Assembly (NCBI RefSeq): GCF_000346505.1
Contig: NZ_ANOH01000278.1
Coordinates: 1-54,530, forward strand
Direction: 5' to 3'
Length of the DNA stretch: 54,530 bases
DNA from: Aporhodopirellula sallentina SM41
Lineage (GTDB): Bacteria > Planctomycetota > Planctomycetia > Pirellulales > Pirellulaceae
How positions within the stretch are numbered: the first letter of the stretch is position 1; each line of letters starts with the position of its first letter. Shown here in pieces: positions 18,646 through 27,131 of this stretch. Position numbers and translations under genes: made by a program. The notes beneath the pieces are model-generated. The model was not told where the DNA came from. It ran no database searches and saw nothing but the letters and a program-made list of their open reading frames with translations.

Positions 18646-20148
18646 TCAAACCACCGACGTCATCATTCCCGCGGCCGGAATGAGCGGCGCGAGCGGTGCA
18701 GCGACGGGCGTGAGCGGTTGTGCCGGAGCGGTCTTGGTTGTTTGGTTCGCACGCCGGCAGCCGAAGTAGCCGCGTTGTTGAATCAAATCGGCTACAACGA
18801 CCGGAACGTGTTCTCTCCACGCCGGGTCGCCTTGCTCGATCTGTCGGAGCACTTCCCGTGAGAACGTCGAAAGGTGTTCGGGATCGTAGGCTTCGAGTTG
18901 CTCGATGCATCCCTTGTCGACGAGATATCGATAGAGCGTGCGTAGTTCGCTCGCAATCTCTAGGTTGTCGACTTTGGTCAGTTCGCCGGTTTCGCGGTTG
19001 AGCAGCGGGTAGATGTAGAGTTTCAGGTCATTCTTGAACAGTCGCCCGAAGGATTCCAAAATCCCGCCATCGAGTGTTGTGTAGTACTTGTCGTCGAACA
19101 ATTCGATCAAGCTAGCTGCACCCATCGTGATGCCGATCTTCTTTTTGCTATGACGGGCGAGATATGCCGCCAATCGATAGTACTCGAAGTAATCCGAGAT
19201 CAACACCGTCATGCCTGCAGCGGCGAGCACATCGACTCGTTCGAGGAAGTCACGGAGATCGATATCCCCGTTGGCTTTCAGGTTCCGCATCGTTATTTCA
19301 GCCAGCGTGACGACGTCGTTCGATTCGACATCGTCTTCGCCTTTGAACTTCGCCTTCGCCGCTTCGAGCATGTCGATGTTGACGTTCGTCAGCGGTCGGA
19401 AGCTGCCTCGTTCGACGAGAATTGGCTTCTTGTAAAGTACTTCGGACGGTTGCAGGACTTCGCCGTCGGCCGAGAACATGGCCGCCTTGCTGAGTCCGAG
19501 TTGCACGAGGCGAAGGCTCATCACGCGGTTGTCGACATGGCGAAACGCGATGCCCGAGAATTCGATCATGTCGATCTCGATGCGGCGTGTGCTGAGGTTG
19601 TCGAGCAGCGATTCGATCAATTGGTCGGGTTCGTGATTTAAAAAGAACGCACCATAGAGCAGGTTCACGCCGACGATGCCGAGGGCTTCCTGTTGAAGTG
19701 CGTTTTCGGTGTCGAGCATCCGGACGTGCAAGATGATTTGACTGTCCTGATCACGCGGGTGAGCTTGGAACCGGATCCCCATCCAACCATGGCATTCGTT
19801 GGTGCCGTGGAAGTTTCGTGCCGAGACGGTGTCGGCAAATGCGAAAAACGCCGTGGTGTCGCCGCGACTCTCTTTGAGCCGCTCGAGGTTCAGGGCGTGT
19901 TCGCGATCGAGCATGTCTTGCAGGCGTTGGCGGCAAACATAACGTTCGCATTGTCCGTAAATCGCGTCGCTGACAGACATGTCGTAAGCGGACATGCTCT
20001 TTGCGATCGTTCCCGCAGCGCCGCCGACACGGAAGAACCATCGTACGACCTCTTGGCCGGCACCGATCTCGGCGAAGGATCCGTATCGACGAGAGTCGAG
20101 GTTGACTGCGAGAGCTTTTCGTTCAGTGGTCGGACGTTCCAATGGCAT
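18646..20148 (-). CDS. Conserved protein of a widespread family with unproven function
   Basis: A 500-residue, apparently cytoplasmic protein. It opens with LDSRRYGSFAEIGAGQEVVRWFF, continues with GTIAKSMSAYDM, AFADTVSARNF and WMGIRFQ, and has a long alpha/beta body. The last 30 residues are Ala/Pro/Thr-rich. I recognise the family from many phyla, where database names such as TonB-dependent receptor or nicotinate-nucleotide adenylyltransferase appear. Neither name is supported here: there is no signal peptide, no beta-barrel and no HxGH nucleotidyltransferase motif. A good ribosome-binding site (GGGGAAAG) precedes the ATG. It is monocistronic. Confidence 0.8.
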   Translation of the reverse strand: MPLERPTTERKALAVNLDSRRYGSFAEIGAGQEVVRWFFRVGGAAGTIAKSMSAYDMSVSDAIYGQCERYVCRQRLQDMLDREHALNLERLKESRGDTTAFFAFADTVSARNFHGTNECHGWMGIRFQAHPRDQDSQIILHVRMLDTENALQQEALGIVGVNLLYGAFFLNHEPDQLIESLLDNLSTRRIEIDMIEFSGIAFRHVDNRVMSLRLVQLGLSKAAMFSADGEVLQPSEVLYKKPILVERGSFRPLTNVNIDMLEAAKAKFKGEDDVESNDVVTLAEITMRNLKANGDIDLRDFLERVDVLAAAGMTVLISDYFEYYRLAAYLARHSKKKIGITMGAASLIELFDDKYYTTLDGGILESFGRLFKNDLKLYIYPLLNRETGELTKVDNLEIASELRTLYRYLVDKGCIEQLEAYDPEHLSTFSREVLRQIEQGDPAWREHVPVVVADLIQQRGYFGCRRANQTTKTAPAQPLTPVAAPLAPLIPAAGMMTSVV

Positions 20149-20567
20149 TTTTCTTTCCCCGTGTGTATCGGCGAAATCGCCGCAAAATAACTACCCAACG
20201 CACAGGTATGGGTCGCGCCCCGGAATGGGGTGGGGAGAATTGTCAGGGATCGGCGAGAAAACTCTATCGCCAACCCTCACAACCGGCACGGTCCTTGTTT
20301 CCGATTTACGAGGACAGGACTCAACCAATCGCCAATTACCCGATCGGTGTTCGAGTGTTTTGTAATTTAACGAGCGGGATCTCTGTGGCTGGACTCGTCA
20401 GAGATCAGGTCAGCGAATTAGGGCAACCTCGGCTACGGCATTTTCTAGAACGCTCTCGTATTCCGACGCAGCATGGTATTGCGGTAGGTGGTAGTGGATC
20501 TTGTGAAAGATCCTCATGCAGCAGGATCTTTCCCAAGATCACTACCCGGAAATGAAGCTGAGGCAGC
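20149..20567. other. Intergenic region with a palindromic repeat
   Basis: About 420 bp between two minus-strand genes. It must hold the promoter of the gene ending at 18646. The only clear structure is the palindromic element at 20490-20546; I see no gene. Confidence 0.6.
20490..20546. repeat. Palindromic intergenic element, copy 4
   Basis: Near-canonical copy. The left arm reads GGTAGTGGATCTTGTG then AAAGATCC, the centre CTCATGCAGCAG, and the right arm is the complement with one base missing near the outer end. It lies about 20 bp beyond the stop of the minus-strand membrane-protein gene. Confidence 0.9.
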
Positions 20568-22367
20568 CTACGCCGCACGGCCGCTGCGTTTGAGTTGTTT
20601 TCGCATGCGTCGCCGTTCGGCTTTGTTCATGCTCGACCAATCGATGTCGTCTTCTGACATCGGTTCGGAATCGTCGGAGTCATCCGCGTCTTGATTGGCC
20701 GTTGGTTGCGACTTCACGGAGGCGGCATTTTGCGGCCGAGAGGATTGCCCGCTCGGGGTTGCCGATGAGGCGTCGTCGTTAGTCTCAGCACCTTCGTCCG
20801 CCGGTGCCTTCTTTTTGCGCCGCAATAACGACCCGAGTCCAAAGCTTTTCTTCTTCGGCGCATCGGTGGACTCCTCGTCCGAGTCCGTTTCGCTCGGTGG
20901 CGATGGTCTGGCCGACTTGTTCGTTGCTACGCGAGCATCGTCGATGGCGTTGGAATCTTGATCGTCGCTTTCATCGCTCGCATCTGTTTGGGCGGGCTTG
21001 GCTTTTCTGCGCAGACTCGGCAGCCAACTGCGTTTCTTCTTCGGTGACTTGGTATTGGTGTCCCCTTCATCGGAGTCTTCATCGATCGATCCGGCGGTGG
21101 CGGTCTCTTTGGTAACGCTCGACGCTTTTGCGGGCGTCCGTGCGATCGGTTCGGCTGCGTCGTCTTCGGCCGATGAGGCTGCATCGGAGTCGTTCGATGA
21201 TTGCTTCTTGGCTTTAGGAGGTTTGGGTTTGGCGGGTCCTAAGAGTCCGAACCAACGGCGTTTCTCTTTCGGTGCCGCGTTGGTGTCGGACGCGTCGGAT
21301 TGGTTTGCTTCGTTGTCGTCGTCGGTGTCAGCGTCATGAGTTTGAGGCGTTGACGCTTTGGCGACGTTAGTCTTCGCTTTCGGTGCGGCTGGCTTGCGTG
21401 CGGTGGATTTGGCGGTCGGCTTCTGAGGCGATTTGCCTGCGGCTTCTTCTTTGGCTTCGCTACGCTCTTGGGCTCTTCGCGCGAACGAGTCGTTGAGTCG
21501 CTGAATGATTCCTGCGGAAGGTTCGATACCACGGACTTCGAAGTACAGCGAACGGAGGTAGGTCACCGATGCAGCGAACCAGAACGTGACCGCGAGCAAA
21601 TTGGACGACGTCACCAGCGTCCAACGCAGATTGGTGTTCGTGGTCAGGATGTTCCAATCGACCGAGATCGGGAGTGTTGACCAAAGCCAACCGACGACCA
21701 GCAGCGAAACGCTCACCCGGTAGCGACGCATTTCGGCGATCGAACGCATCGCCAAGATGGCCCCGCCGATGATCAAAAATAGTCCGATCCAATCCCGACC
21801 TGACAAAGCGATCCGTTTTCCCATCACCCATTCGATGGCTTCGCCGAGCATCGCGAGGATCGGGACGACATGTCCGATACTGGAGATCAACGCGAGGCTG
21901 ACGATCCATTGCCAAACGCGGTAGTGTCCGCCGAAGTCATCGTTGCGAAAGCGTCGGAGTTGATAGATCATCCATCCGGATCCGGCCAACGCGAGATACA
22001 TCACCCCGGTGAAGTACCGCCCCAGGCTGCCGTACTCGGTGATACGGAAGACGCGTACGAACGAAGGGCGATCAGCCAAGGTCGCAAACCTTGCCGTGGC
22101 GTCGTTGAGCAGAATCAGGGCGAGTGCGATGATCGACAGGACCGAAAATAGCTTCGCCACCGTGGTGCGTTGAACCGGCACAAGCGAGAACCATCGACCT
22201 CGCAAACACTTTCGCACGCGGGAACCGTATGCGAGCGCGGGCCGGCGTGCCTCGCGGAGTTGTTCCATGCGGGTGCGCGACGCCGCCGAAGGGGCTGAGG
22301 CGGAAACCGACGCGGACGTTAACATCACGCGGCGGCGGCGGTCGTCAATTCGACGAGATTGCAGCAT
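20568..22367 (-). CDS. Membrane protein with a long charged low-complexity tail
   Basis: A 599-residue protein I do not recognise. Six probable membrane helices lie at about 72-90, 117-136, 152-180, 192-209, 217-235 and 250-271. The C-terminal 300 residues are soluble, rich in Asp, Ser, Ala and Lys. Three spaced basic-aromatic modules stand out in an acidic background: KEKRRWFGLLGPAK (367), SPKKKRSWLPSLRRKAK (441) and APKKKSFGLGSLLRRKKK (503). The protein ends with DDIDWSSMNKAERRRMRKQL. It starts 2 bp after the stop of the lipoprotein gene, so it closes a three-gene operon with a parvulin-type foldase. A scaffold or nucleic-acid/membrane-binding role for the tail is speculative. Confidence 0.8.
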   Translation of the reverse strand: MLQSRRIDDRRRRVMLTSASVSASAPSAASRTRMEQLREARRPALAYGSRVRKCLRGRWFSLVPVQRTTVAKLFSVLSIIALALILLNDATARFATLADRPSFVRVFRITEYGSLGRYFTGVMYLALAGSGWMIYQLRRFRNDDFGGHYRVWQWIVSLALISSIGHVVPILAMLGEAIEWVMGKRIALSGRDWIGLFLIIGGAILAMRSIAEMRRYRVSVSLLVVGWLWSTLPISVDWNILTTNTNLRWTLVTSSNLLAVTFWFAASVTYLRSLYFEVRGIEPSAGIIQRLNDSFARRAQERSEAKEEAAGKSPQKPTAKSTARKPAAPKAKTNVAKASTPQTHDADTDDDNEANQSDASDTNAAPKEKRRWFGLLGPAKPKPPKAKKQSSNDSDAASSAEDDAAEPIARTPAKASSVTKETATAGSIDEDSDEGDTNTKSPKKKRSWLPSLRRKAKPAQTDASDESDDQDSNAIDDARVATNKSARPSPPSETDSDEESTDAPKKKSFGLGSLLRRKKKAPADEGAETNDDASSATPSGQSSRPQNAASVKSQPTANQDADDSDDSEPMSEDDIDWSSMNKAERRRMRKQLKRSGRAA

Positions 22368-22369
22368 GT

Positions 22370-23086
22370 TCAGCGTCCGTCGGGTTTGGTGACACGTCCG
22401 AAAAGATCTTTCAAGATCGCTTGTTCCAAAACGGTGTCACGGCCGAGCGGTATCCAGCCGAGAGTTTGAGGACTGTCGTCGAAACCGTCGTCCCGGCTGA
22501 CTCGCGAGCCGTCATGACGAACGCCTGCGGTCGATTCGGTGGCGTACTGAGTGCGGTCGGTGTCCTCGAGGTCTTTCTGCACGATCACCTCGACGGAGTA
22601 CCCGGTCATGTTGGGGCGAACGGTGACAATCGCTCGTCGACGGATCGATTGCAGCGTGCTTTGCAAACGTTCAAACCCGGTCGTGCTGTCTTTCCGCCAT
22701 GGTTGAAAGATCGAACCGGCGACTTTGTAGCTGGTTTCGATTTTGCCTTCGAGCACGAGGCCGCGTCGATTCACCACTGGTTGTTGTCTAGCGATGCGGA
22801 AGTAGTCGTCGAGCGTATCGACCACCTGCAGCCAAAGGAAATCGTCCGGAACCTGCGGCAGTTCTAGCGGGTTCGGTACGTACTGCTGGGGAACGTCACT
22901 GGTTAAACGATAGGCGAGTTGACCGCAGCCACCGAGGGCAAGGGTTCCGCCGATGACGACGAGCAAGATCAACGCAGCGATCGATCGTCGAAGCGTTGGA
23001 AACGTTTCGATGTCGCGGACCGTGCGTTCCGACTGACTTTCACCCGAGCACGATCCGGCGTGTTGATCTTGCACGCTCAAACTCAT
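22370..23086 (-). CDS. Predicted lipoprotein of unknown function
   Basis: A 238-residue protein. The ATG at 23086 overlaps the TGA of the preceding gene (ATGA) and is chosen for that reason. A hydrophobic segment (about 36-52) ends in a lipobox LALGGC (Cys54), although the N-terminal region before it is longer than usual. The mature part contains LPQVPDDFLWLQVVDTLDDYF and VTVRPNMTGYSVEVIVQKDLED, a mixed alpha/beta domain that I do not recognise. It sits in an operon between a foldase and a multi-pass membrane protein, suggesting an envelope role. Confidence 0.8.
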   Translation of the reverse strand: MSLSVQDQHAGSCSGESQSERTVRDIETFPTLRRSIAALILLVVIGGTLALGGCGQLAYRLTSDVPQQYVPNPLELPQVPDDFLWLQVVDTLDDYFRIARQQPVVNRRGLVLEGKIETSYKVAGSIFQPWRKDSTTGFERLQSTLQSIRRRAIVTVRPNMTGYSVEVIVQKDLEDTDRTQYATESTAGVRHDGSRVSRDDGFDDSPQTLGWIPLGRDTVLEQAILKDLFGRVTKPDGR

Positions 23087-24417
23087 TGGCGATTCGGGAA
23101 TCGAGCGGCGACTTGCGGCAGAGGTTTCGCACCCGGAACGTCTTCGGGGAAGATCGACCAAACCGGGACGCGTTTTTGAACCGCTTCCAGCGCTTCTTTT
23201 TGGGCGACCTCGATTTTTTGGTCACGCAAAATCGTGCGAATGTCGTCCTGCACGTCAGCCAACGGCACGAGGCCTTCTGGTTCACGTTCGGTCACTCGGA
23301 TGATGTGGTAGGCATCAACGTCCTCGATGATTTGGCTCATGGCCATGATCGGGATCGAGAAGACCTGTTTGTCGAGAATGGTCGAGGCGAGGGCGCCTTG
23401 GTTGGTCCAATCATGCACTCCTCCATCGCTGGCGAAAGGTTCTTCGCTTTTCGCGCGAGCGATCGCTTGCATGTTTCCACCAAAGAATGCTTCCCGCCCC
23501 ATCGCCCAGATTGCATCGTAGGCGGCTTTTTTGCTCGGGTGGTTTGCAAATTTGACGGTGATCTGTTCCCAACGTGCACGCGACTTTCGGTAGAACTCGT
23601 CATGGTGCGTCGTGTAGTACTCGTGAATCTCGGCGAGAGAAACCGAGGGGTCGCGGTTGACTTTGCCACGGATGTAAAGGTGTCCGAGCATTGCGTCGAT
23701 GAATTCTCGTTCGCGAGCGGCGAGCGACGTTCCTTTGTTGCGGAGCTTTTCGTCGAGTTCGGAGACCGTTGTCGCTTCGTACTGTTTTCTCAGTTCGGGG
23801 ACTTCGGATTCGAAAAACATCTGCCGCGCTTTCGCTTGCATTTCCGCGTCGGCTTCGCGTCGTTTCTCAGCCGTTTGCGTTGCGACTTGATCGAGTAAAA
23901 ACGATTCCCGCATCATCCGATTTTGGATCGTTTGCGCGAGCAGCCCACGCAACATCCGGACGCGAGCGAATTTGATTTGGTCTTCGGGGACCTCCTGCCC
24001 TGCTTTCTCCAGGACGTCTTTGATGCGAGCGTCGATTTTGGGGTTCAGTTCACCCAGCAAGATCGGGCTCTGGCCAACCATCGCGATCAGTGTCGCCGGA
24101 TCGGTAGGTAGCTCGATTTGCAACGCCTCGTCCATCTGCGCCTGAGTCGGCATCTGCGCGATCGCGTTGGATGCGAAAGCGAGCGTCAACGCAAAGACCG
24201 CTAGCACGCTTTTGCCGTCGCGGCCGAGGGCGGATAGCGTTCGGGAATGCGAGGGAATCGTGCCGGCACGCCGACGAGAATTCTCGGAATTGAACCCGTT
24301 GGTGTCGGATTCATTGCGGCAACGACTGCGAATGCACAGTCGGCTGGCTTCGAGTTCGTGCGGGCCCACGGCGGCCGTTTGCGAGCTTCGATGGCAGGAA
24401 ATGGGCAGCGGGGGCAT
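23083..24417 (-). CDS. Exported parvulin-type peptidyl-prolyl isomerase (SurA/PpiC-like)
   Basis: A 444-residue predicted periplasmic foldase. A hydrophobic signal segment ends near SNAIAQ (about residue 87), preceded by an unusually long N-terminal stretch, so the true start may be downstream of 24417; a GTG at codon 17 is one option. The mature protein has a helical SurA-like N-domain (LLAQTIQNRMMRESFL) and a rotamase domain (about 265-390, with FASDGGVHDW and VFSIP). It heads the operon with the lipoprotein and the charged-tail membrane protein, joined by an ATGA overlap. Role: folding of exported proteins. Confidence 0.85.
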   Translation of the reverse strand: MPPLPISCHRSSQTAAVGPHELEASRLCIRSRCRNESDTNGFNSENSRRRAGTIPSHSRTLSALGRDGKSVLAVFALTLAFASNAIAQMPTQAQMDEALQIELPTDPATLIAMVGQSPILLGELNPKIDARIKDVLEKAGQEVPEDQIKFARVRMLRGLLAQTIQNRMMRESFLLDQVATQTAEKRREADAEMQAKARQMFFESEVPELRKQYEATTVSELDEKLRNKGTSLAAREREFIDAMLGHLYIRGKVNRDPSVSLAEIHEYYTTHHDEFYRKSRARWEQITVKFANHPSKKAAYDAIWAMGREAFFGGNMQAIARAKSEEPFASDGGVHDWTNQGALASTILDKQVFSIPIMAMSQIIEDVDAYHIIRVTEREPEGLVPLADVQDDIRTILRDQKIEVAQKEALEAVQKRVPVWSIFPEDVPGAKPLPQVAARFPNRQ

Positions 24418-24836
24418 GGCGGGCCCGGTGGAAGGTAGTTCGGTAGATCAGTCAGAAGTGATGGTTGCCTTCGCTTTTAGGTGATTTCGCACGTTGTCTG
24501 CAACAGAGATTCGGCGGGCAATTCGCCTCTCTCGTGAGCCAGGGATTGAGCCAGGGATTGAGCCAGGGATTGAGCCAGGGATTGAGCCAGGGATTGAGCC
24601 AGGGATTGAGCCAGGGATTGAGCCAGGGATTGAGCCAGGGATTGAGATTGCCGGGCCGCAGAAATTACGCGTATTAACAACGCCGTACATGCGGAGCAAA
24701 CGGTACAAACGAAACATATTCTCAAATGTCGATTGCCCGCTGCGAAAACGCCGAAATCTAAGGGTGACCTCCCTCCCGCTCAGACGACACCCTCCCACGT
24801 CTGCTGGGCAAGCACATAACGATCGGACCGCATGAC
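24418..24836. other. Divergent intergenic region containing a 12-bp minisatellite
   Basis: Promoter region shared by the minus-strand foldase operon and the plus-strand sigma factor. The centre is taken up by the tandem array at 24541-24648. Reading frames across the array are open on both strands only because its unit is a multiple of three; I do not call a gene here. Confidence 0.6.
24541..24648. repeat. 12-bp tandem repeat, nine units
   Basis: Unit AGGGATTGAGCC, eight exact copies and a ninth ending in GAT. It lies between the divergent starts of the foldase operon and the sigma factor. Perfect identity of the units suggests recent expansion or slippage, so copy number probably varies among strains. 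Confidence 0.97.
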
Positions 24837-25742
24837 ATGACCTATTCAGAACAACTGGAGCAAGACGAAGTCGCATTGCTAAAATCGCGAAGTCGCCGGA
24901 AAACACCCAAACGCAGCGAAGCGGCACAGTCGCCGTTGGAAACGTATCTTCGCGAGATCAACGAAACTCCCCTGTTGTCAGCCGAAGAAGAAATGGATCT
25001 GGCCGCCCGCATCGCCGAAGGTGACGTGATGGCCCGCGACCAAATGGTGCGTGCGAACCTCCGTTTGGTTGTGAACATCTCGCGTGGCTACACCGGCAAA
25101 GGTCTCGGCTTGCAAGATTTGATCGAAGAAGGCAACCTCGGCTTGCTGCGTGCGGTCGAAGGTTTCGATCCGGTTCACGGAACTCGTTTCAGCACCTACG
25201 CGAGTTACTGGATCAAACAGTCGATTAAACGAGCCCTTATCAACAGTGCCAAGACAATTCGTATTCCCGCCTACATGGTCGAACTGTTGAGCAAATGGCG
25301 TCGAGCGACGGCACGTTTGAGCGAAGAACTCGGACGCACCCCGACCAACGAAGAAGTCGCTCGTGTGCTCGGGCTGCCCAAAAAGAAACTGCCGATCATT
25401 CGCAAAGCGATCAAGATCAACAACTCGACCCCGCAAAGCGATCAAACCGAGTCAGGTTGGTCTTTGGGCGACATGGTGATGGACGAGCGTTTGAAGTCGC
25501 CCGATGAGGCGATGCTCGACCATGACATCCTCAAACACGCGATGGGACTTCTCGATGATCTCGACGAGCGGGACTCGATGGTGTTGAAATTGCGTTTCGG
25601 TCTCGGCGGCAGCGAACCGATGACGCTCAAAGAAATCGGTGCTGAACTCGGCCTGACCCGTGAACGCGTTCGTCAAATCGAGACGGAAGCTCTTCGCCGG
25701 TTGGCCGACGGTTTGACAGACCCTCGTGAGTTGGGATTGTAG
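24837..25742 (+). CDS. RNA polymerase sigma-70 family factor (group 2, RpoD/RpoS-like)
   Basis: A 301-residue sigma factor with all main regions: 1.2 (SPLETYLREINETPLLS), 2.1-2.4 (NLRLVVNISRGYTGKGL..DLIEEGNLGLLRAVEGFDP and FSTYASYWIKQSI), 3 (RIPAYMVELLSKW..LSEELGRTPT) and 4 (LKLRFGLG, then the helix-turn-helix LKEIGAELGLTRERVRQIE). It lacks the long region 1.1 of the housekeeping RpoD, so it is an alternative or group 2 factor. The ATG at 24837 sits two bases after the TGA of a spurious frame that crosses the minisatellite. It is convergent with the HlyIII gene. Confidence 0.92.
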   Translation: MTYSEQLEQDEVALLKSRSRRKTPKRSEAAQSPLETYLREINETPLLSAEEEMDLAARIAEGDVMARDQMVRANLRLVVNISRGYTGKGLGLQDLIEEGNLGLLRAVEGFDPVHGTRFSTYASYWIKQSIKRALINSAKTIRIPAYMVELLSKWRRATARLSEELGRTPTNEEVARVLGLPKKKLPIIRKAIKINNSTPQSDQTESGWSLGDMVMDERLKSPDEAMLDHDILKHAMGLLDDLDERDSMVLKLRFGLGGSEPMTLKEIGAELGLTRERVRQIETEALRRLADGLTDPRELGL

Positions 25743-25824
25743 TCGCCGGTTGTCACGCACGACGCGACCATTGCTGTGCACCACACGACCCGGATCCGAA
25801 GGAATCTGGGCGAGTTGCGGGCCG

Positions 25825-26547
25825 CTACAAAGGGACGTTAACGACGTATCGCATGATTCCAACGAAATGGATGATCGACGCCGAAATGACCACCAAATGC
25901 CAAACGGCGTGGAAGTATCGAACGCGACGATCATTGATCAGGAACAGCACACCAACGCTGTAGGCAACACCACCGGCAAGAACGTACAGGAAAAGATTAA
26001 ACGGAACGCGCCCGTAGAGCGGTATTGCGGGCAGCCAACCGAGTAACAGGTACGAGACGGTGCTGATCGAGTGGATGCGGTGACTGAAAATCGCTTTCTT
26101 CGTAAAACCCCAAAACGCATAACTCCACATCAACGCTAGCAACCAGTCGCGATGTGCGGGATTGGCGTAGCGGCACATGATGGGTGTGTAGGTCCCGGCG
26201 ATCATCAAATAGATCATCGCTTGGTCCCAGGCCCGGAAACGGTCGAGCAGGGGGCGTTGCAAAAACGTGTGCGATAACGTGGAGCAGGCAAACGTCCCCA
26301 CGACGCTCGCGCCGTAGGCCGCGCAGGCAATCATGATCGCAGTCGTTACCTCGGCGGCCTGCCCTACCAACCAAAACGACAGCACGACCCAGGTCGCGGC
26401 GGCGAGCCCGTGTGTCAGCGCGTTGGCCCATTCCTGGTCCGGTTGAATCGGGGGGATGTCCTCGTTGGGGAGCAGTTTTTCGAATGAGTCAGATACTTTC
26501 GATGGCCCGATCGCCAAACTGGGATCGTCGACCGTCTCGTTACTCAT
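25825..26547 (-). CDS. Hemolysin III / PAQR family membrane protein
   Basis: A 240-residue, seven-helix membrane protein. The family metal-site residues are visible: Ser/His in STLSH, Asp in RAWDQAMIYLMIAGTYTP and the C-terminal pair in FHAVWHLVV. The soluble N-terminus (about 45 residues) is acidic. PAQR proteins are linked to lipid hydrolysis and membrane homeostasis; lytic activity should not be assumed from the name. It is monocistronic and convergent with the sigma factor gene. Confidence 0.9.
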   Translation of the reverse strand: MSNETVDDPSLAIGPSKVSDSFEKLLPNEDIPPIQPDQEWANALTHGLAAATWVVLSFWLVGQAAEVTTAIMIACAAYGASVVGTFACSTLSHTFLQRPLLDRFRAWDQAMIYLMIAGTYTPIMCRYANPAHRDWLLALMWSYAFWGFTKKAIFSHRIHSISTVSYLLLGWLPAIPLYGRVPFNLFLYVLAGGVAYSVGVLFLINDRRVRYFHAVWHLVVISASIIHFVGIMRYVVNVPL

Positions 26548-26596
26548 CGCTTTTCCTTGCTAGGCGAAACATCACGGTACTTGGCGAAACGCCGCG

Positions 26597-26676
26597 GCGG
26601 GGTTGGGAACGCTGCGGACGGGTATCGCTGCGGTTTGGGAGCGCAGCGGTTGGGAGACGCAACGGTATGGGAGTGG
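26597..26676. repeat. Degenerate 16-bp tandem repeat, five units
   Basis: Units read GCGGGGTTGGGAACGC, TGCGGACGGGTATCGC, TGCGGTTTGGGAGCGC, AGCGGTTGGGAGACGC and AACGGTATGGGAGTGG. The shared core is GCGG...GGG...CGC. It is upstream of the HlyIII gene. Confidence 0.7.
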
Positions 26677-27026
26677 GGCGTGGAAGTACCTAAAAAGCAC
26701 GCTCCAATGCAAAACACGGTGCAAAAGTAGCATGAGGATCACTTTCCCGCGAGTGCCGTTGGTTTTGGCCCGGCGGATCTGGCTTTGCTGTCGTGATCCG
26801 GCACGTCTGTTTGTTCAGCGGTGTCGCGGTTTTGATCGCCGTTCAACTACGGCACGGGCGGGGATGGCGGTCTTTGATTGCGCGTTTGGGGTGTTCCCTC
26901 TGCCATGGTGTTCGTTGATGTTGAAAACGACTAGATGTTCAGATAGGGGCGATCCGCTATCTTACGAACTCAATTCCTGCTTCCATTTGTCACATGGGTG
27001 AACCGTTTTTGCGCAGAGGCAAGTTG

Positions 27027-27071
27027 GTTCGGATCGATGTTGTCCGGATCGCAGCTAACCGGATCGCTGAA
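27027..27071. repeat. Degenerate 15-bp tandem repeat, three units
   Basis: Units GTTCGGATCGATGTT, GTCCGGATCGCAGCT and AACCGGATCGCTGAA share CGGATCG at the same place. It lies about 60 bp before the XylR-type regulator and could be repeated operator sites or another slippage array. Confidence 0.6.
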
Positions 27072-27131
27072 GTTTGTGTGCCAAGTGGCTGCGTCATCGT
27101 GTCGTGAATCGCGTTCTCGATTGTTGAAGGT

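Larger units (their letters stand above)
26548..27131. other. Divergent promoter region with short degenerate tandem repeats
   Basis: Non-coding region between the HlyIII gene (minus) and the XylR-type regulator (plus). It contains two degenerate arrays, five 16-bp units at 26597-26676 and three 15-bp units at 27027-27071. No ORF with protein-like composition is seen. Confidence 0.6.

Noticed and set aside
24448-24927. Open frames on both strands across the 12-bp minisatellite, encoding PGIE or GSIP repeats
   Set aside because: A 12-bp unit keeps all frames open. The frames lack protein-like flanks, and one overlaps the sigma factor start antisense.
26603-27001. 132-residue plus-strand frame in the HlyIII/XylR gap
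   Set aside because: It runs through a degenerate tandem array, and its Cys/Arg/Trp-rich composition is not protein-like.
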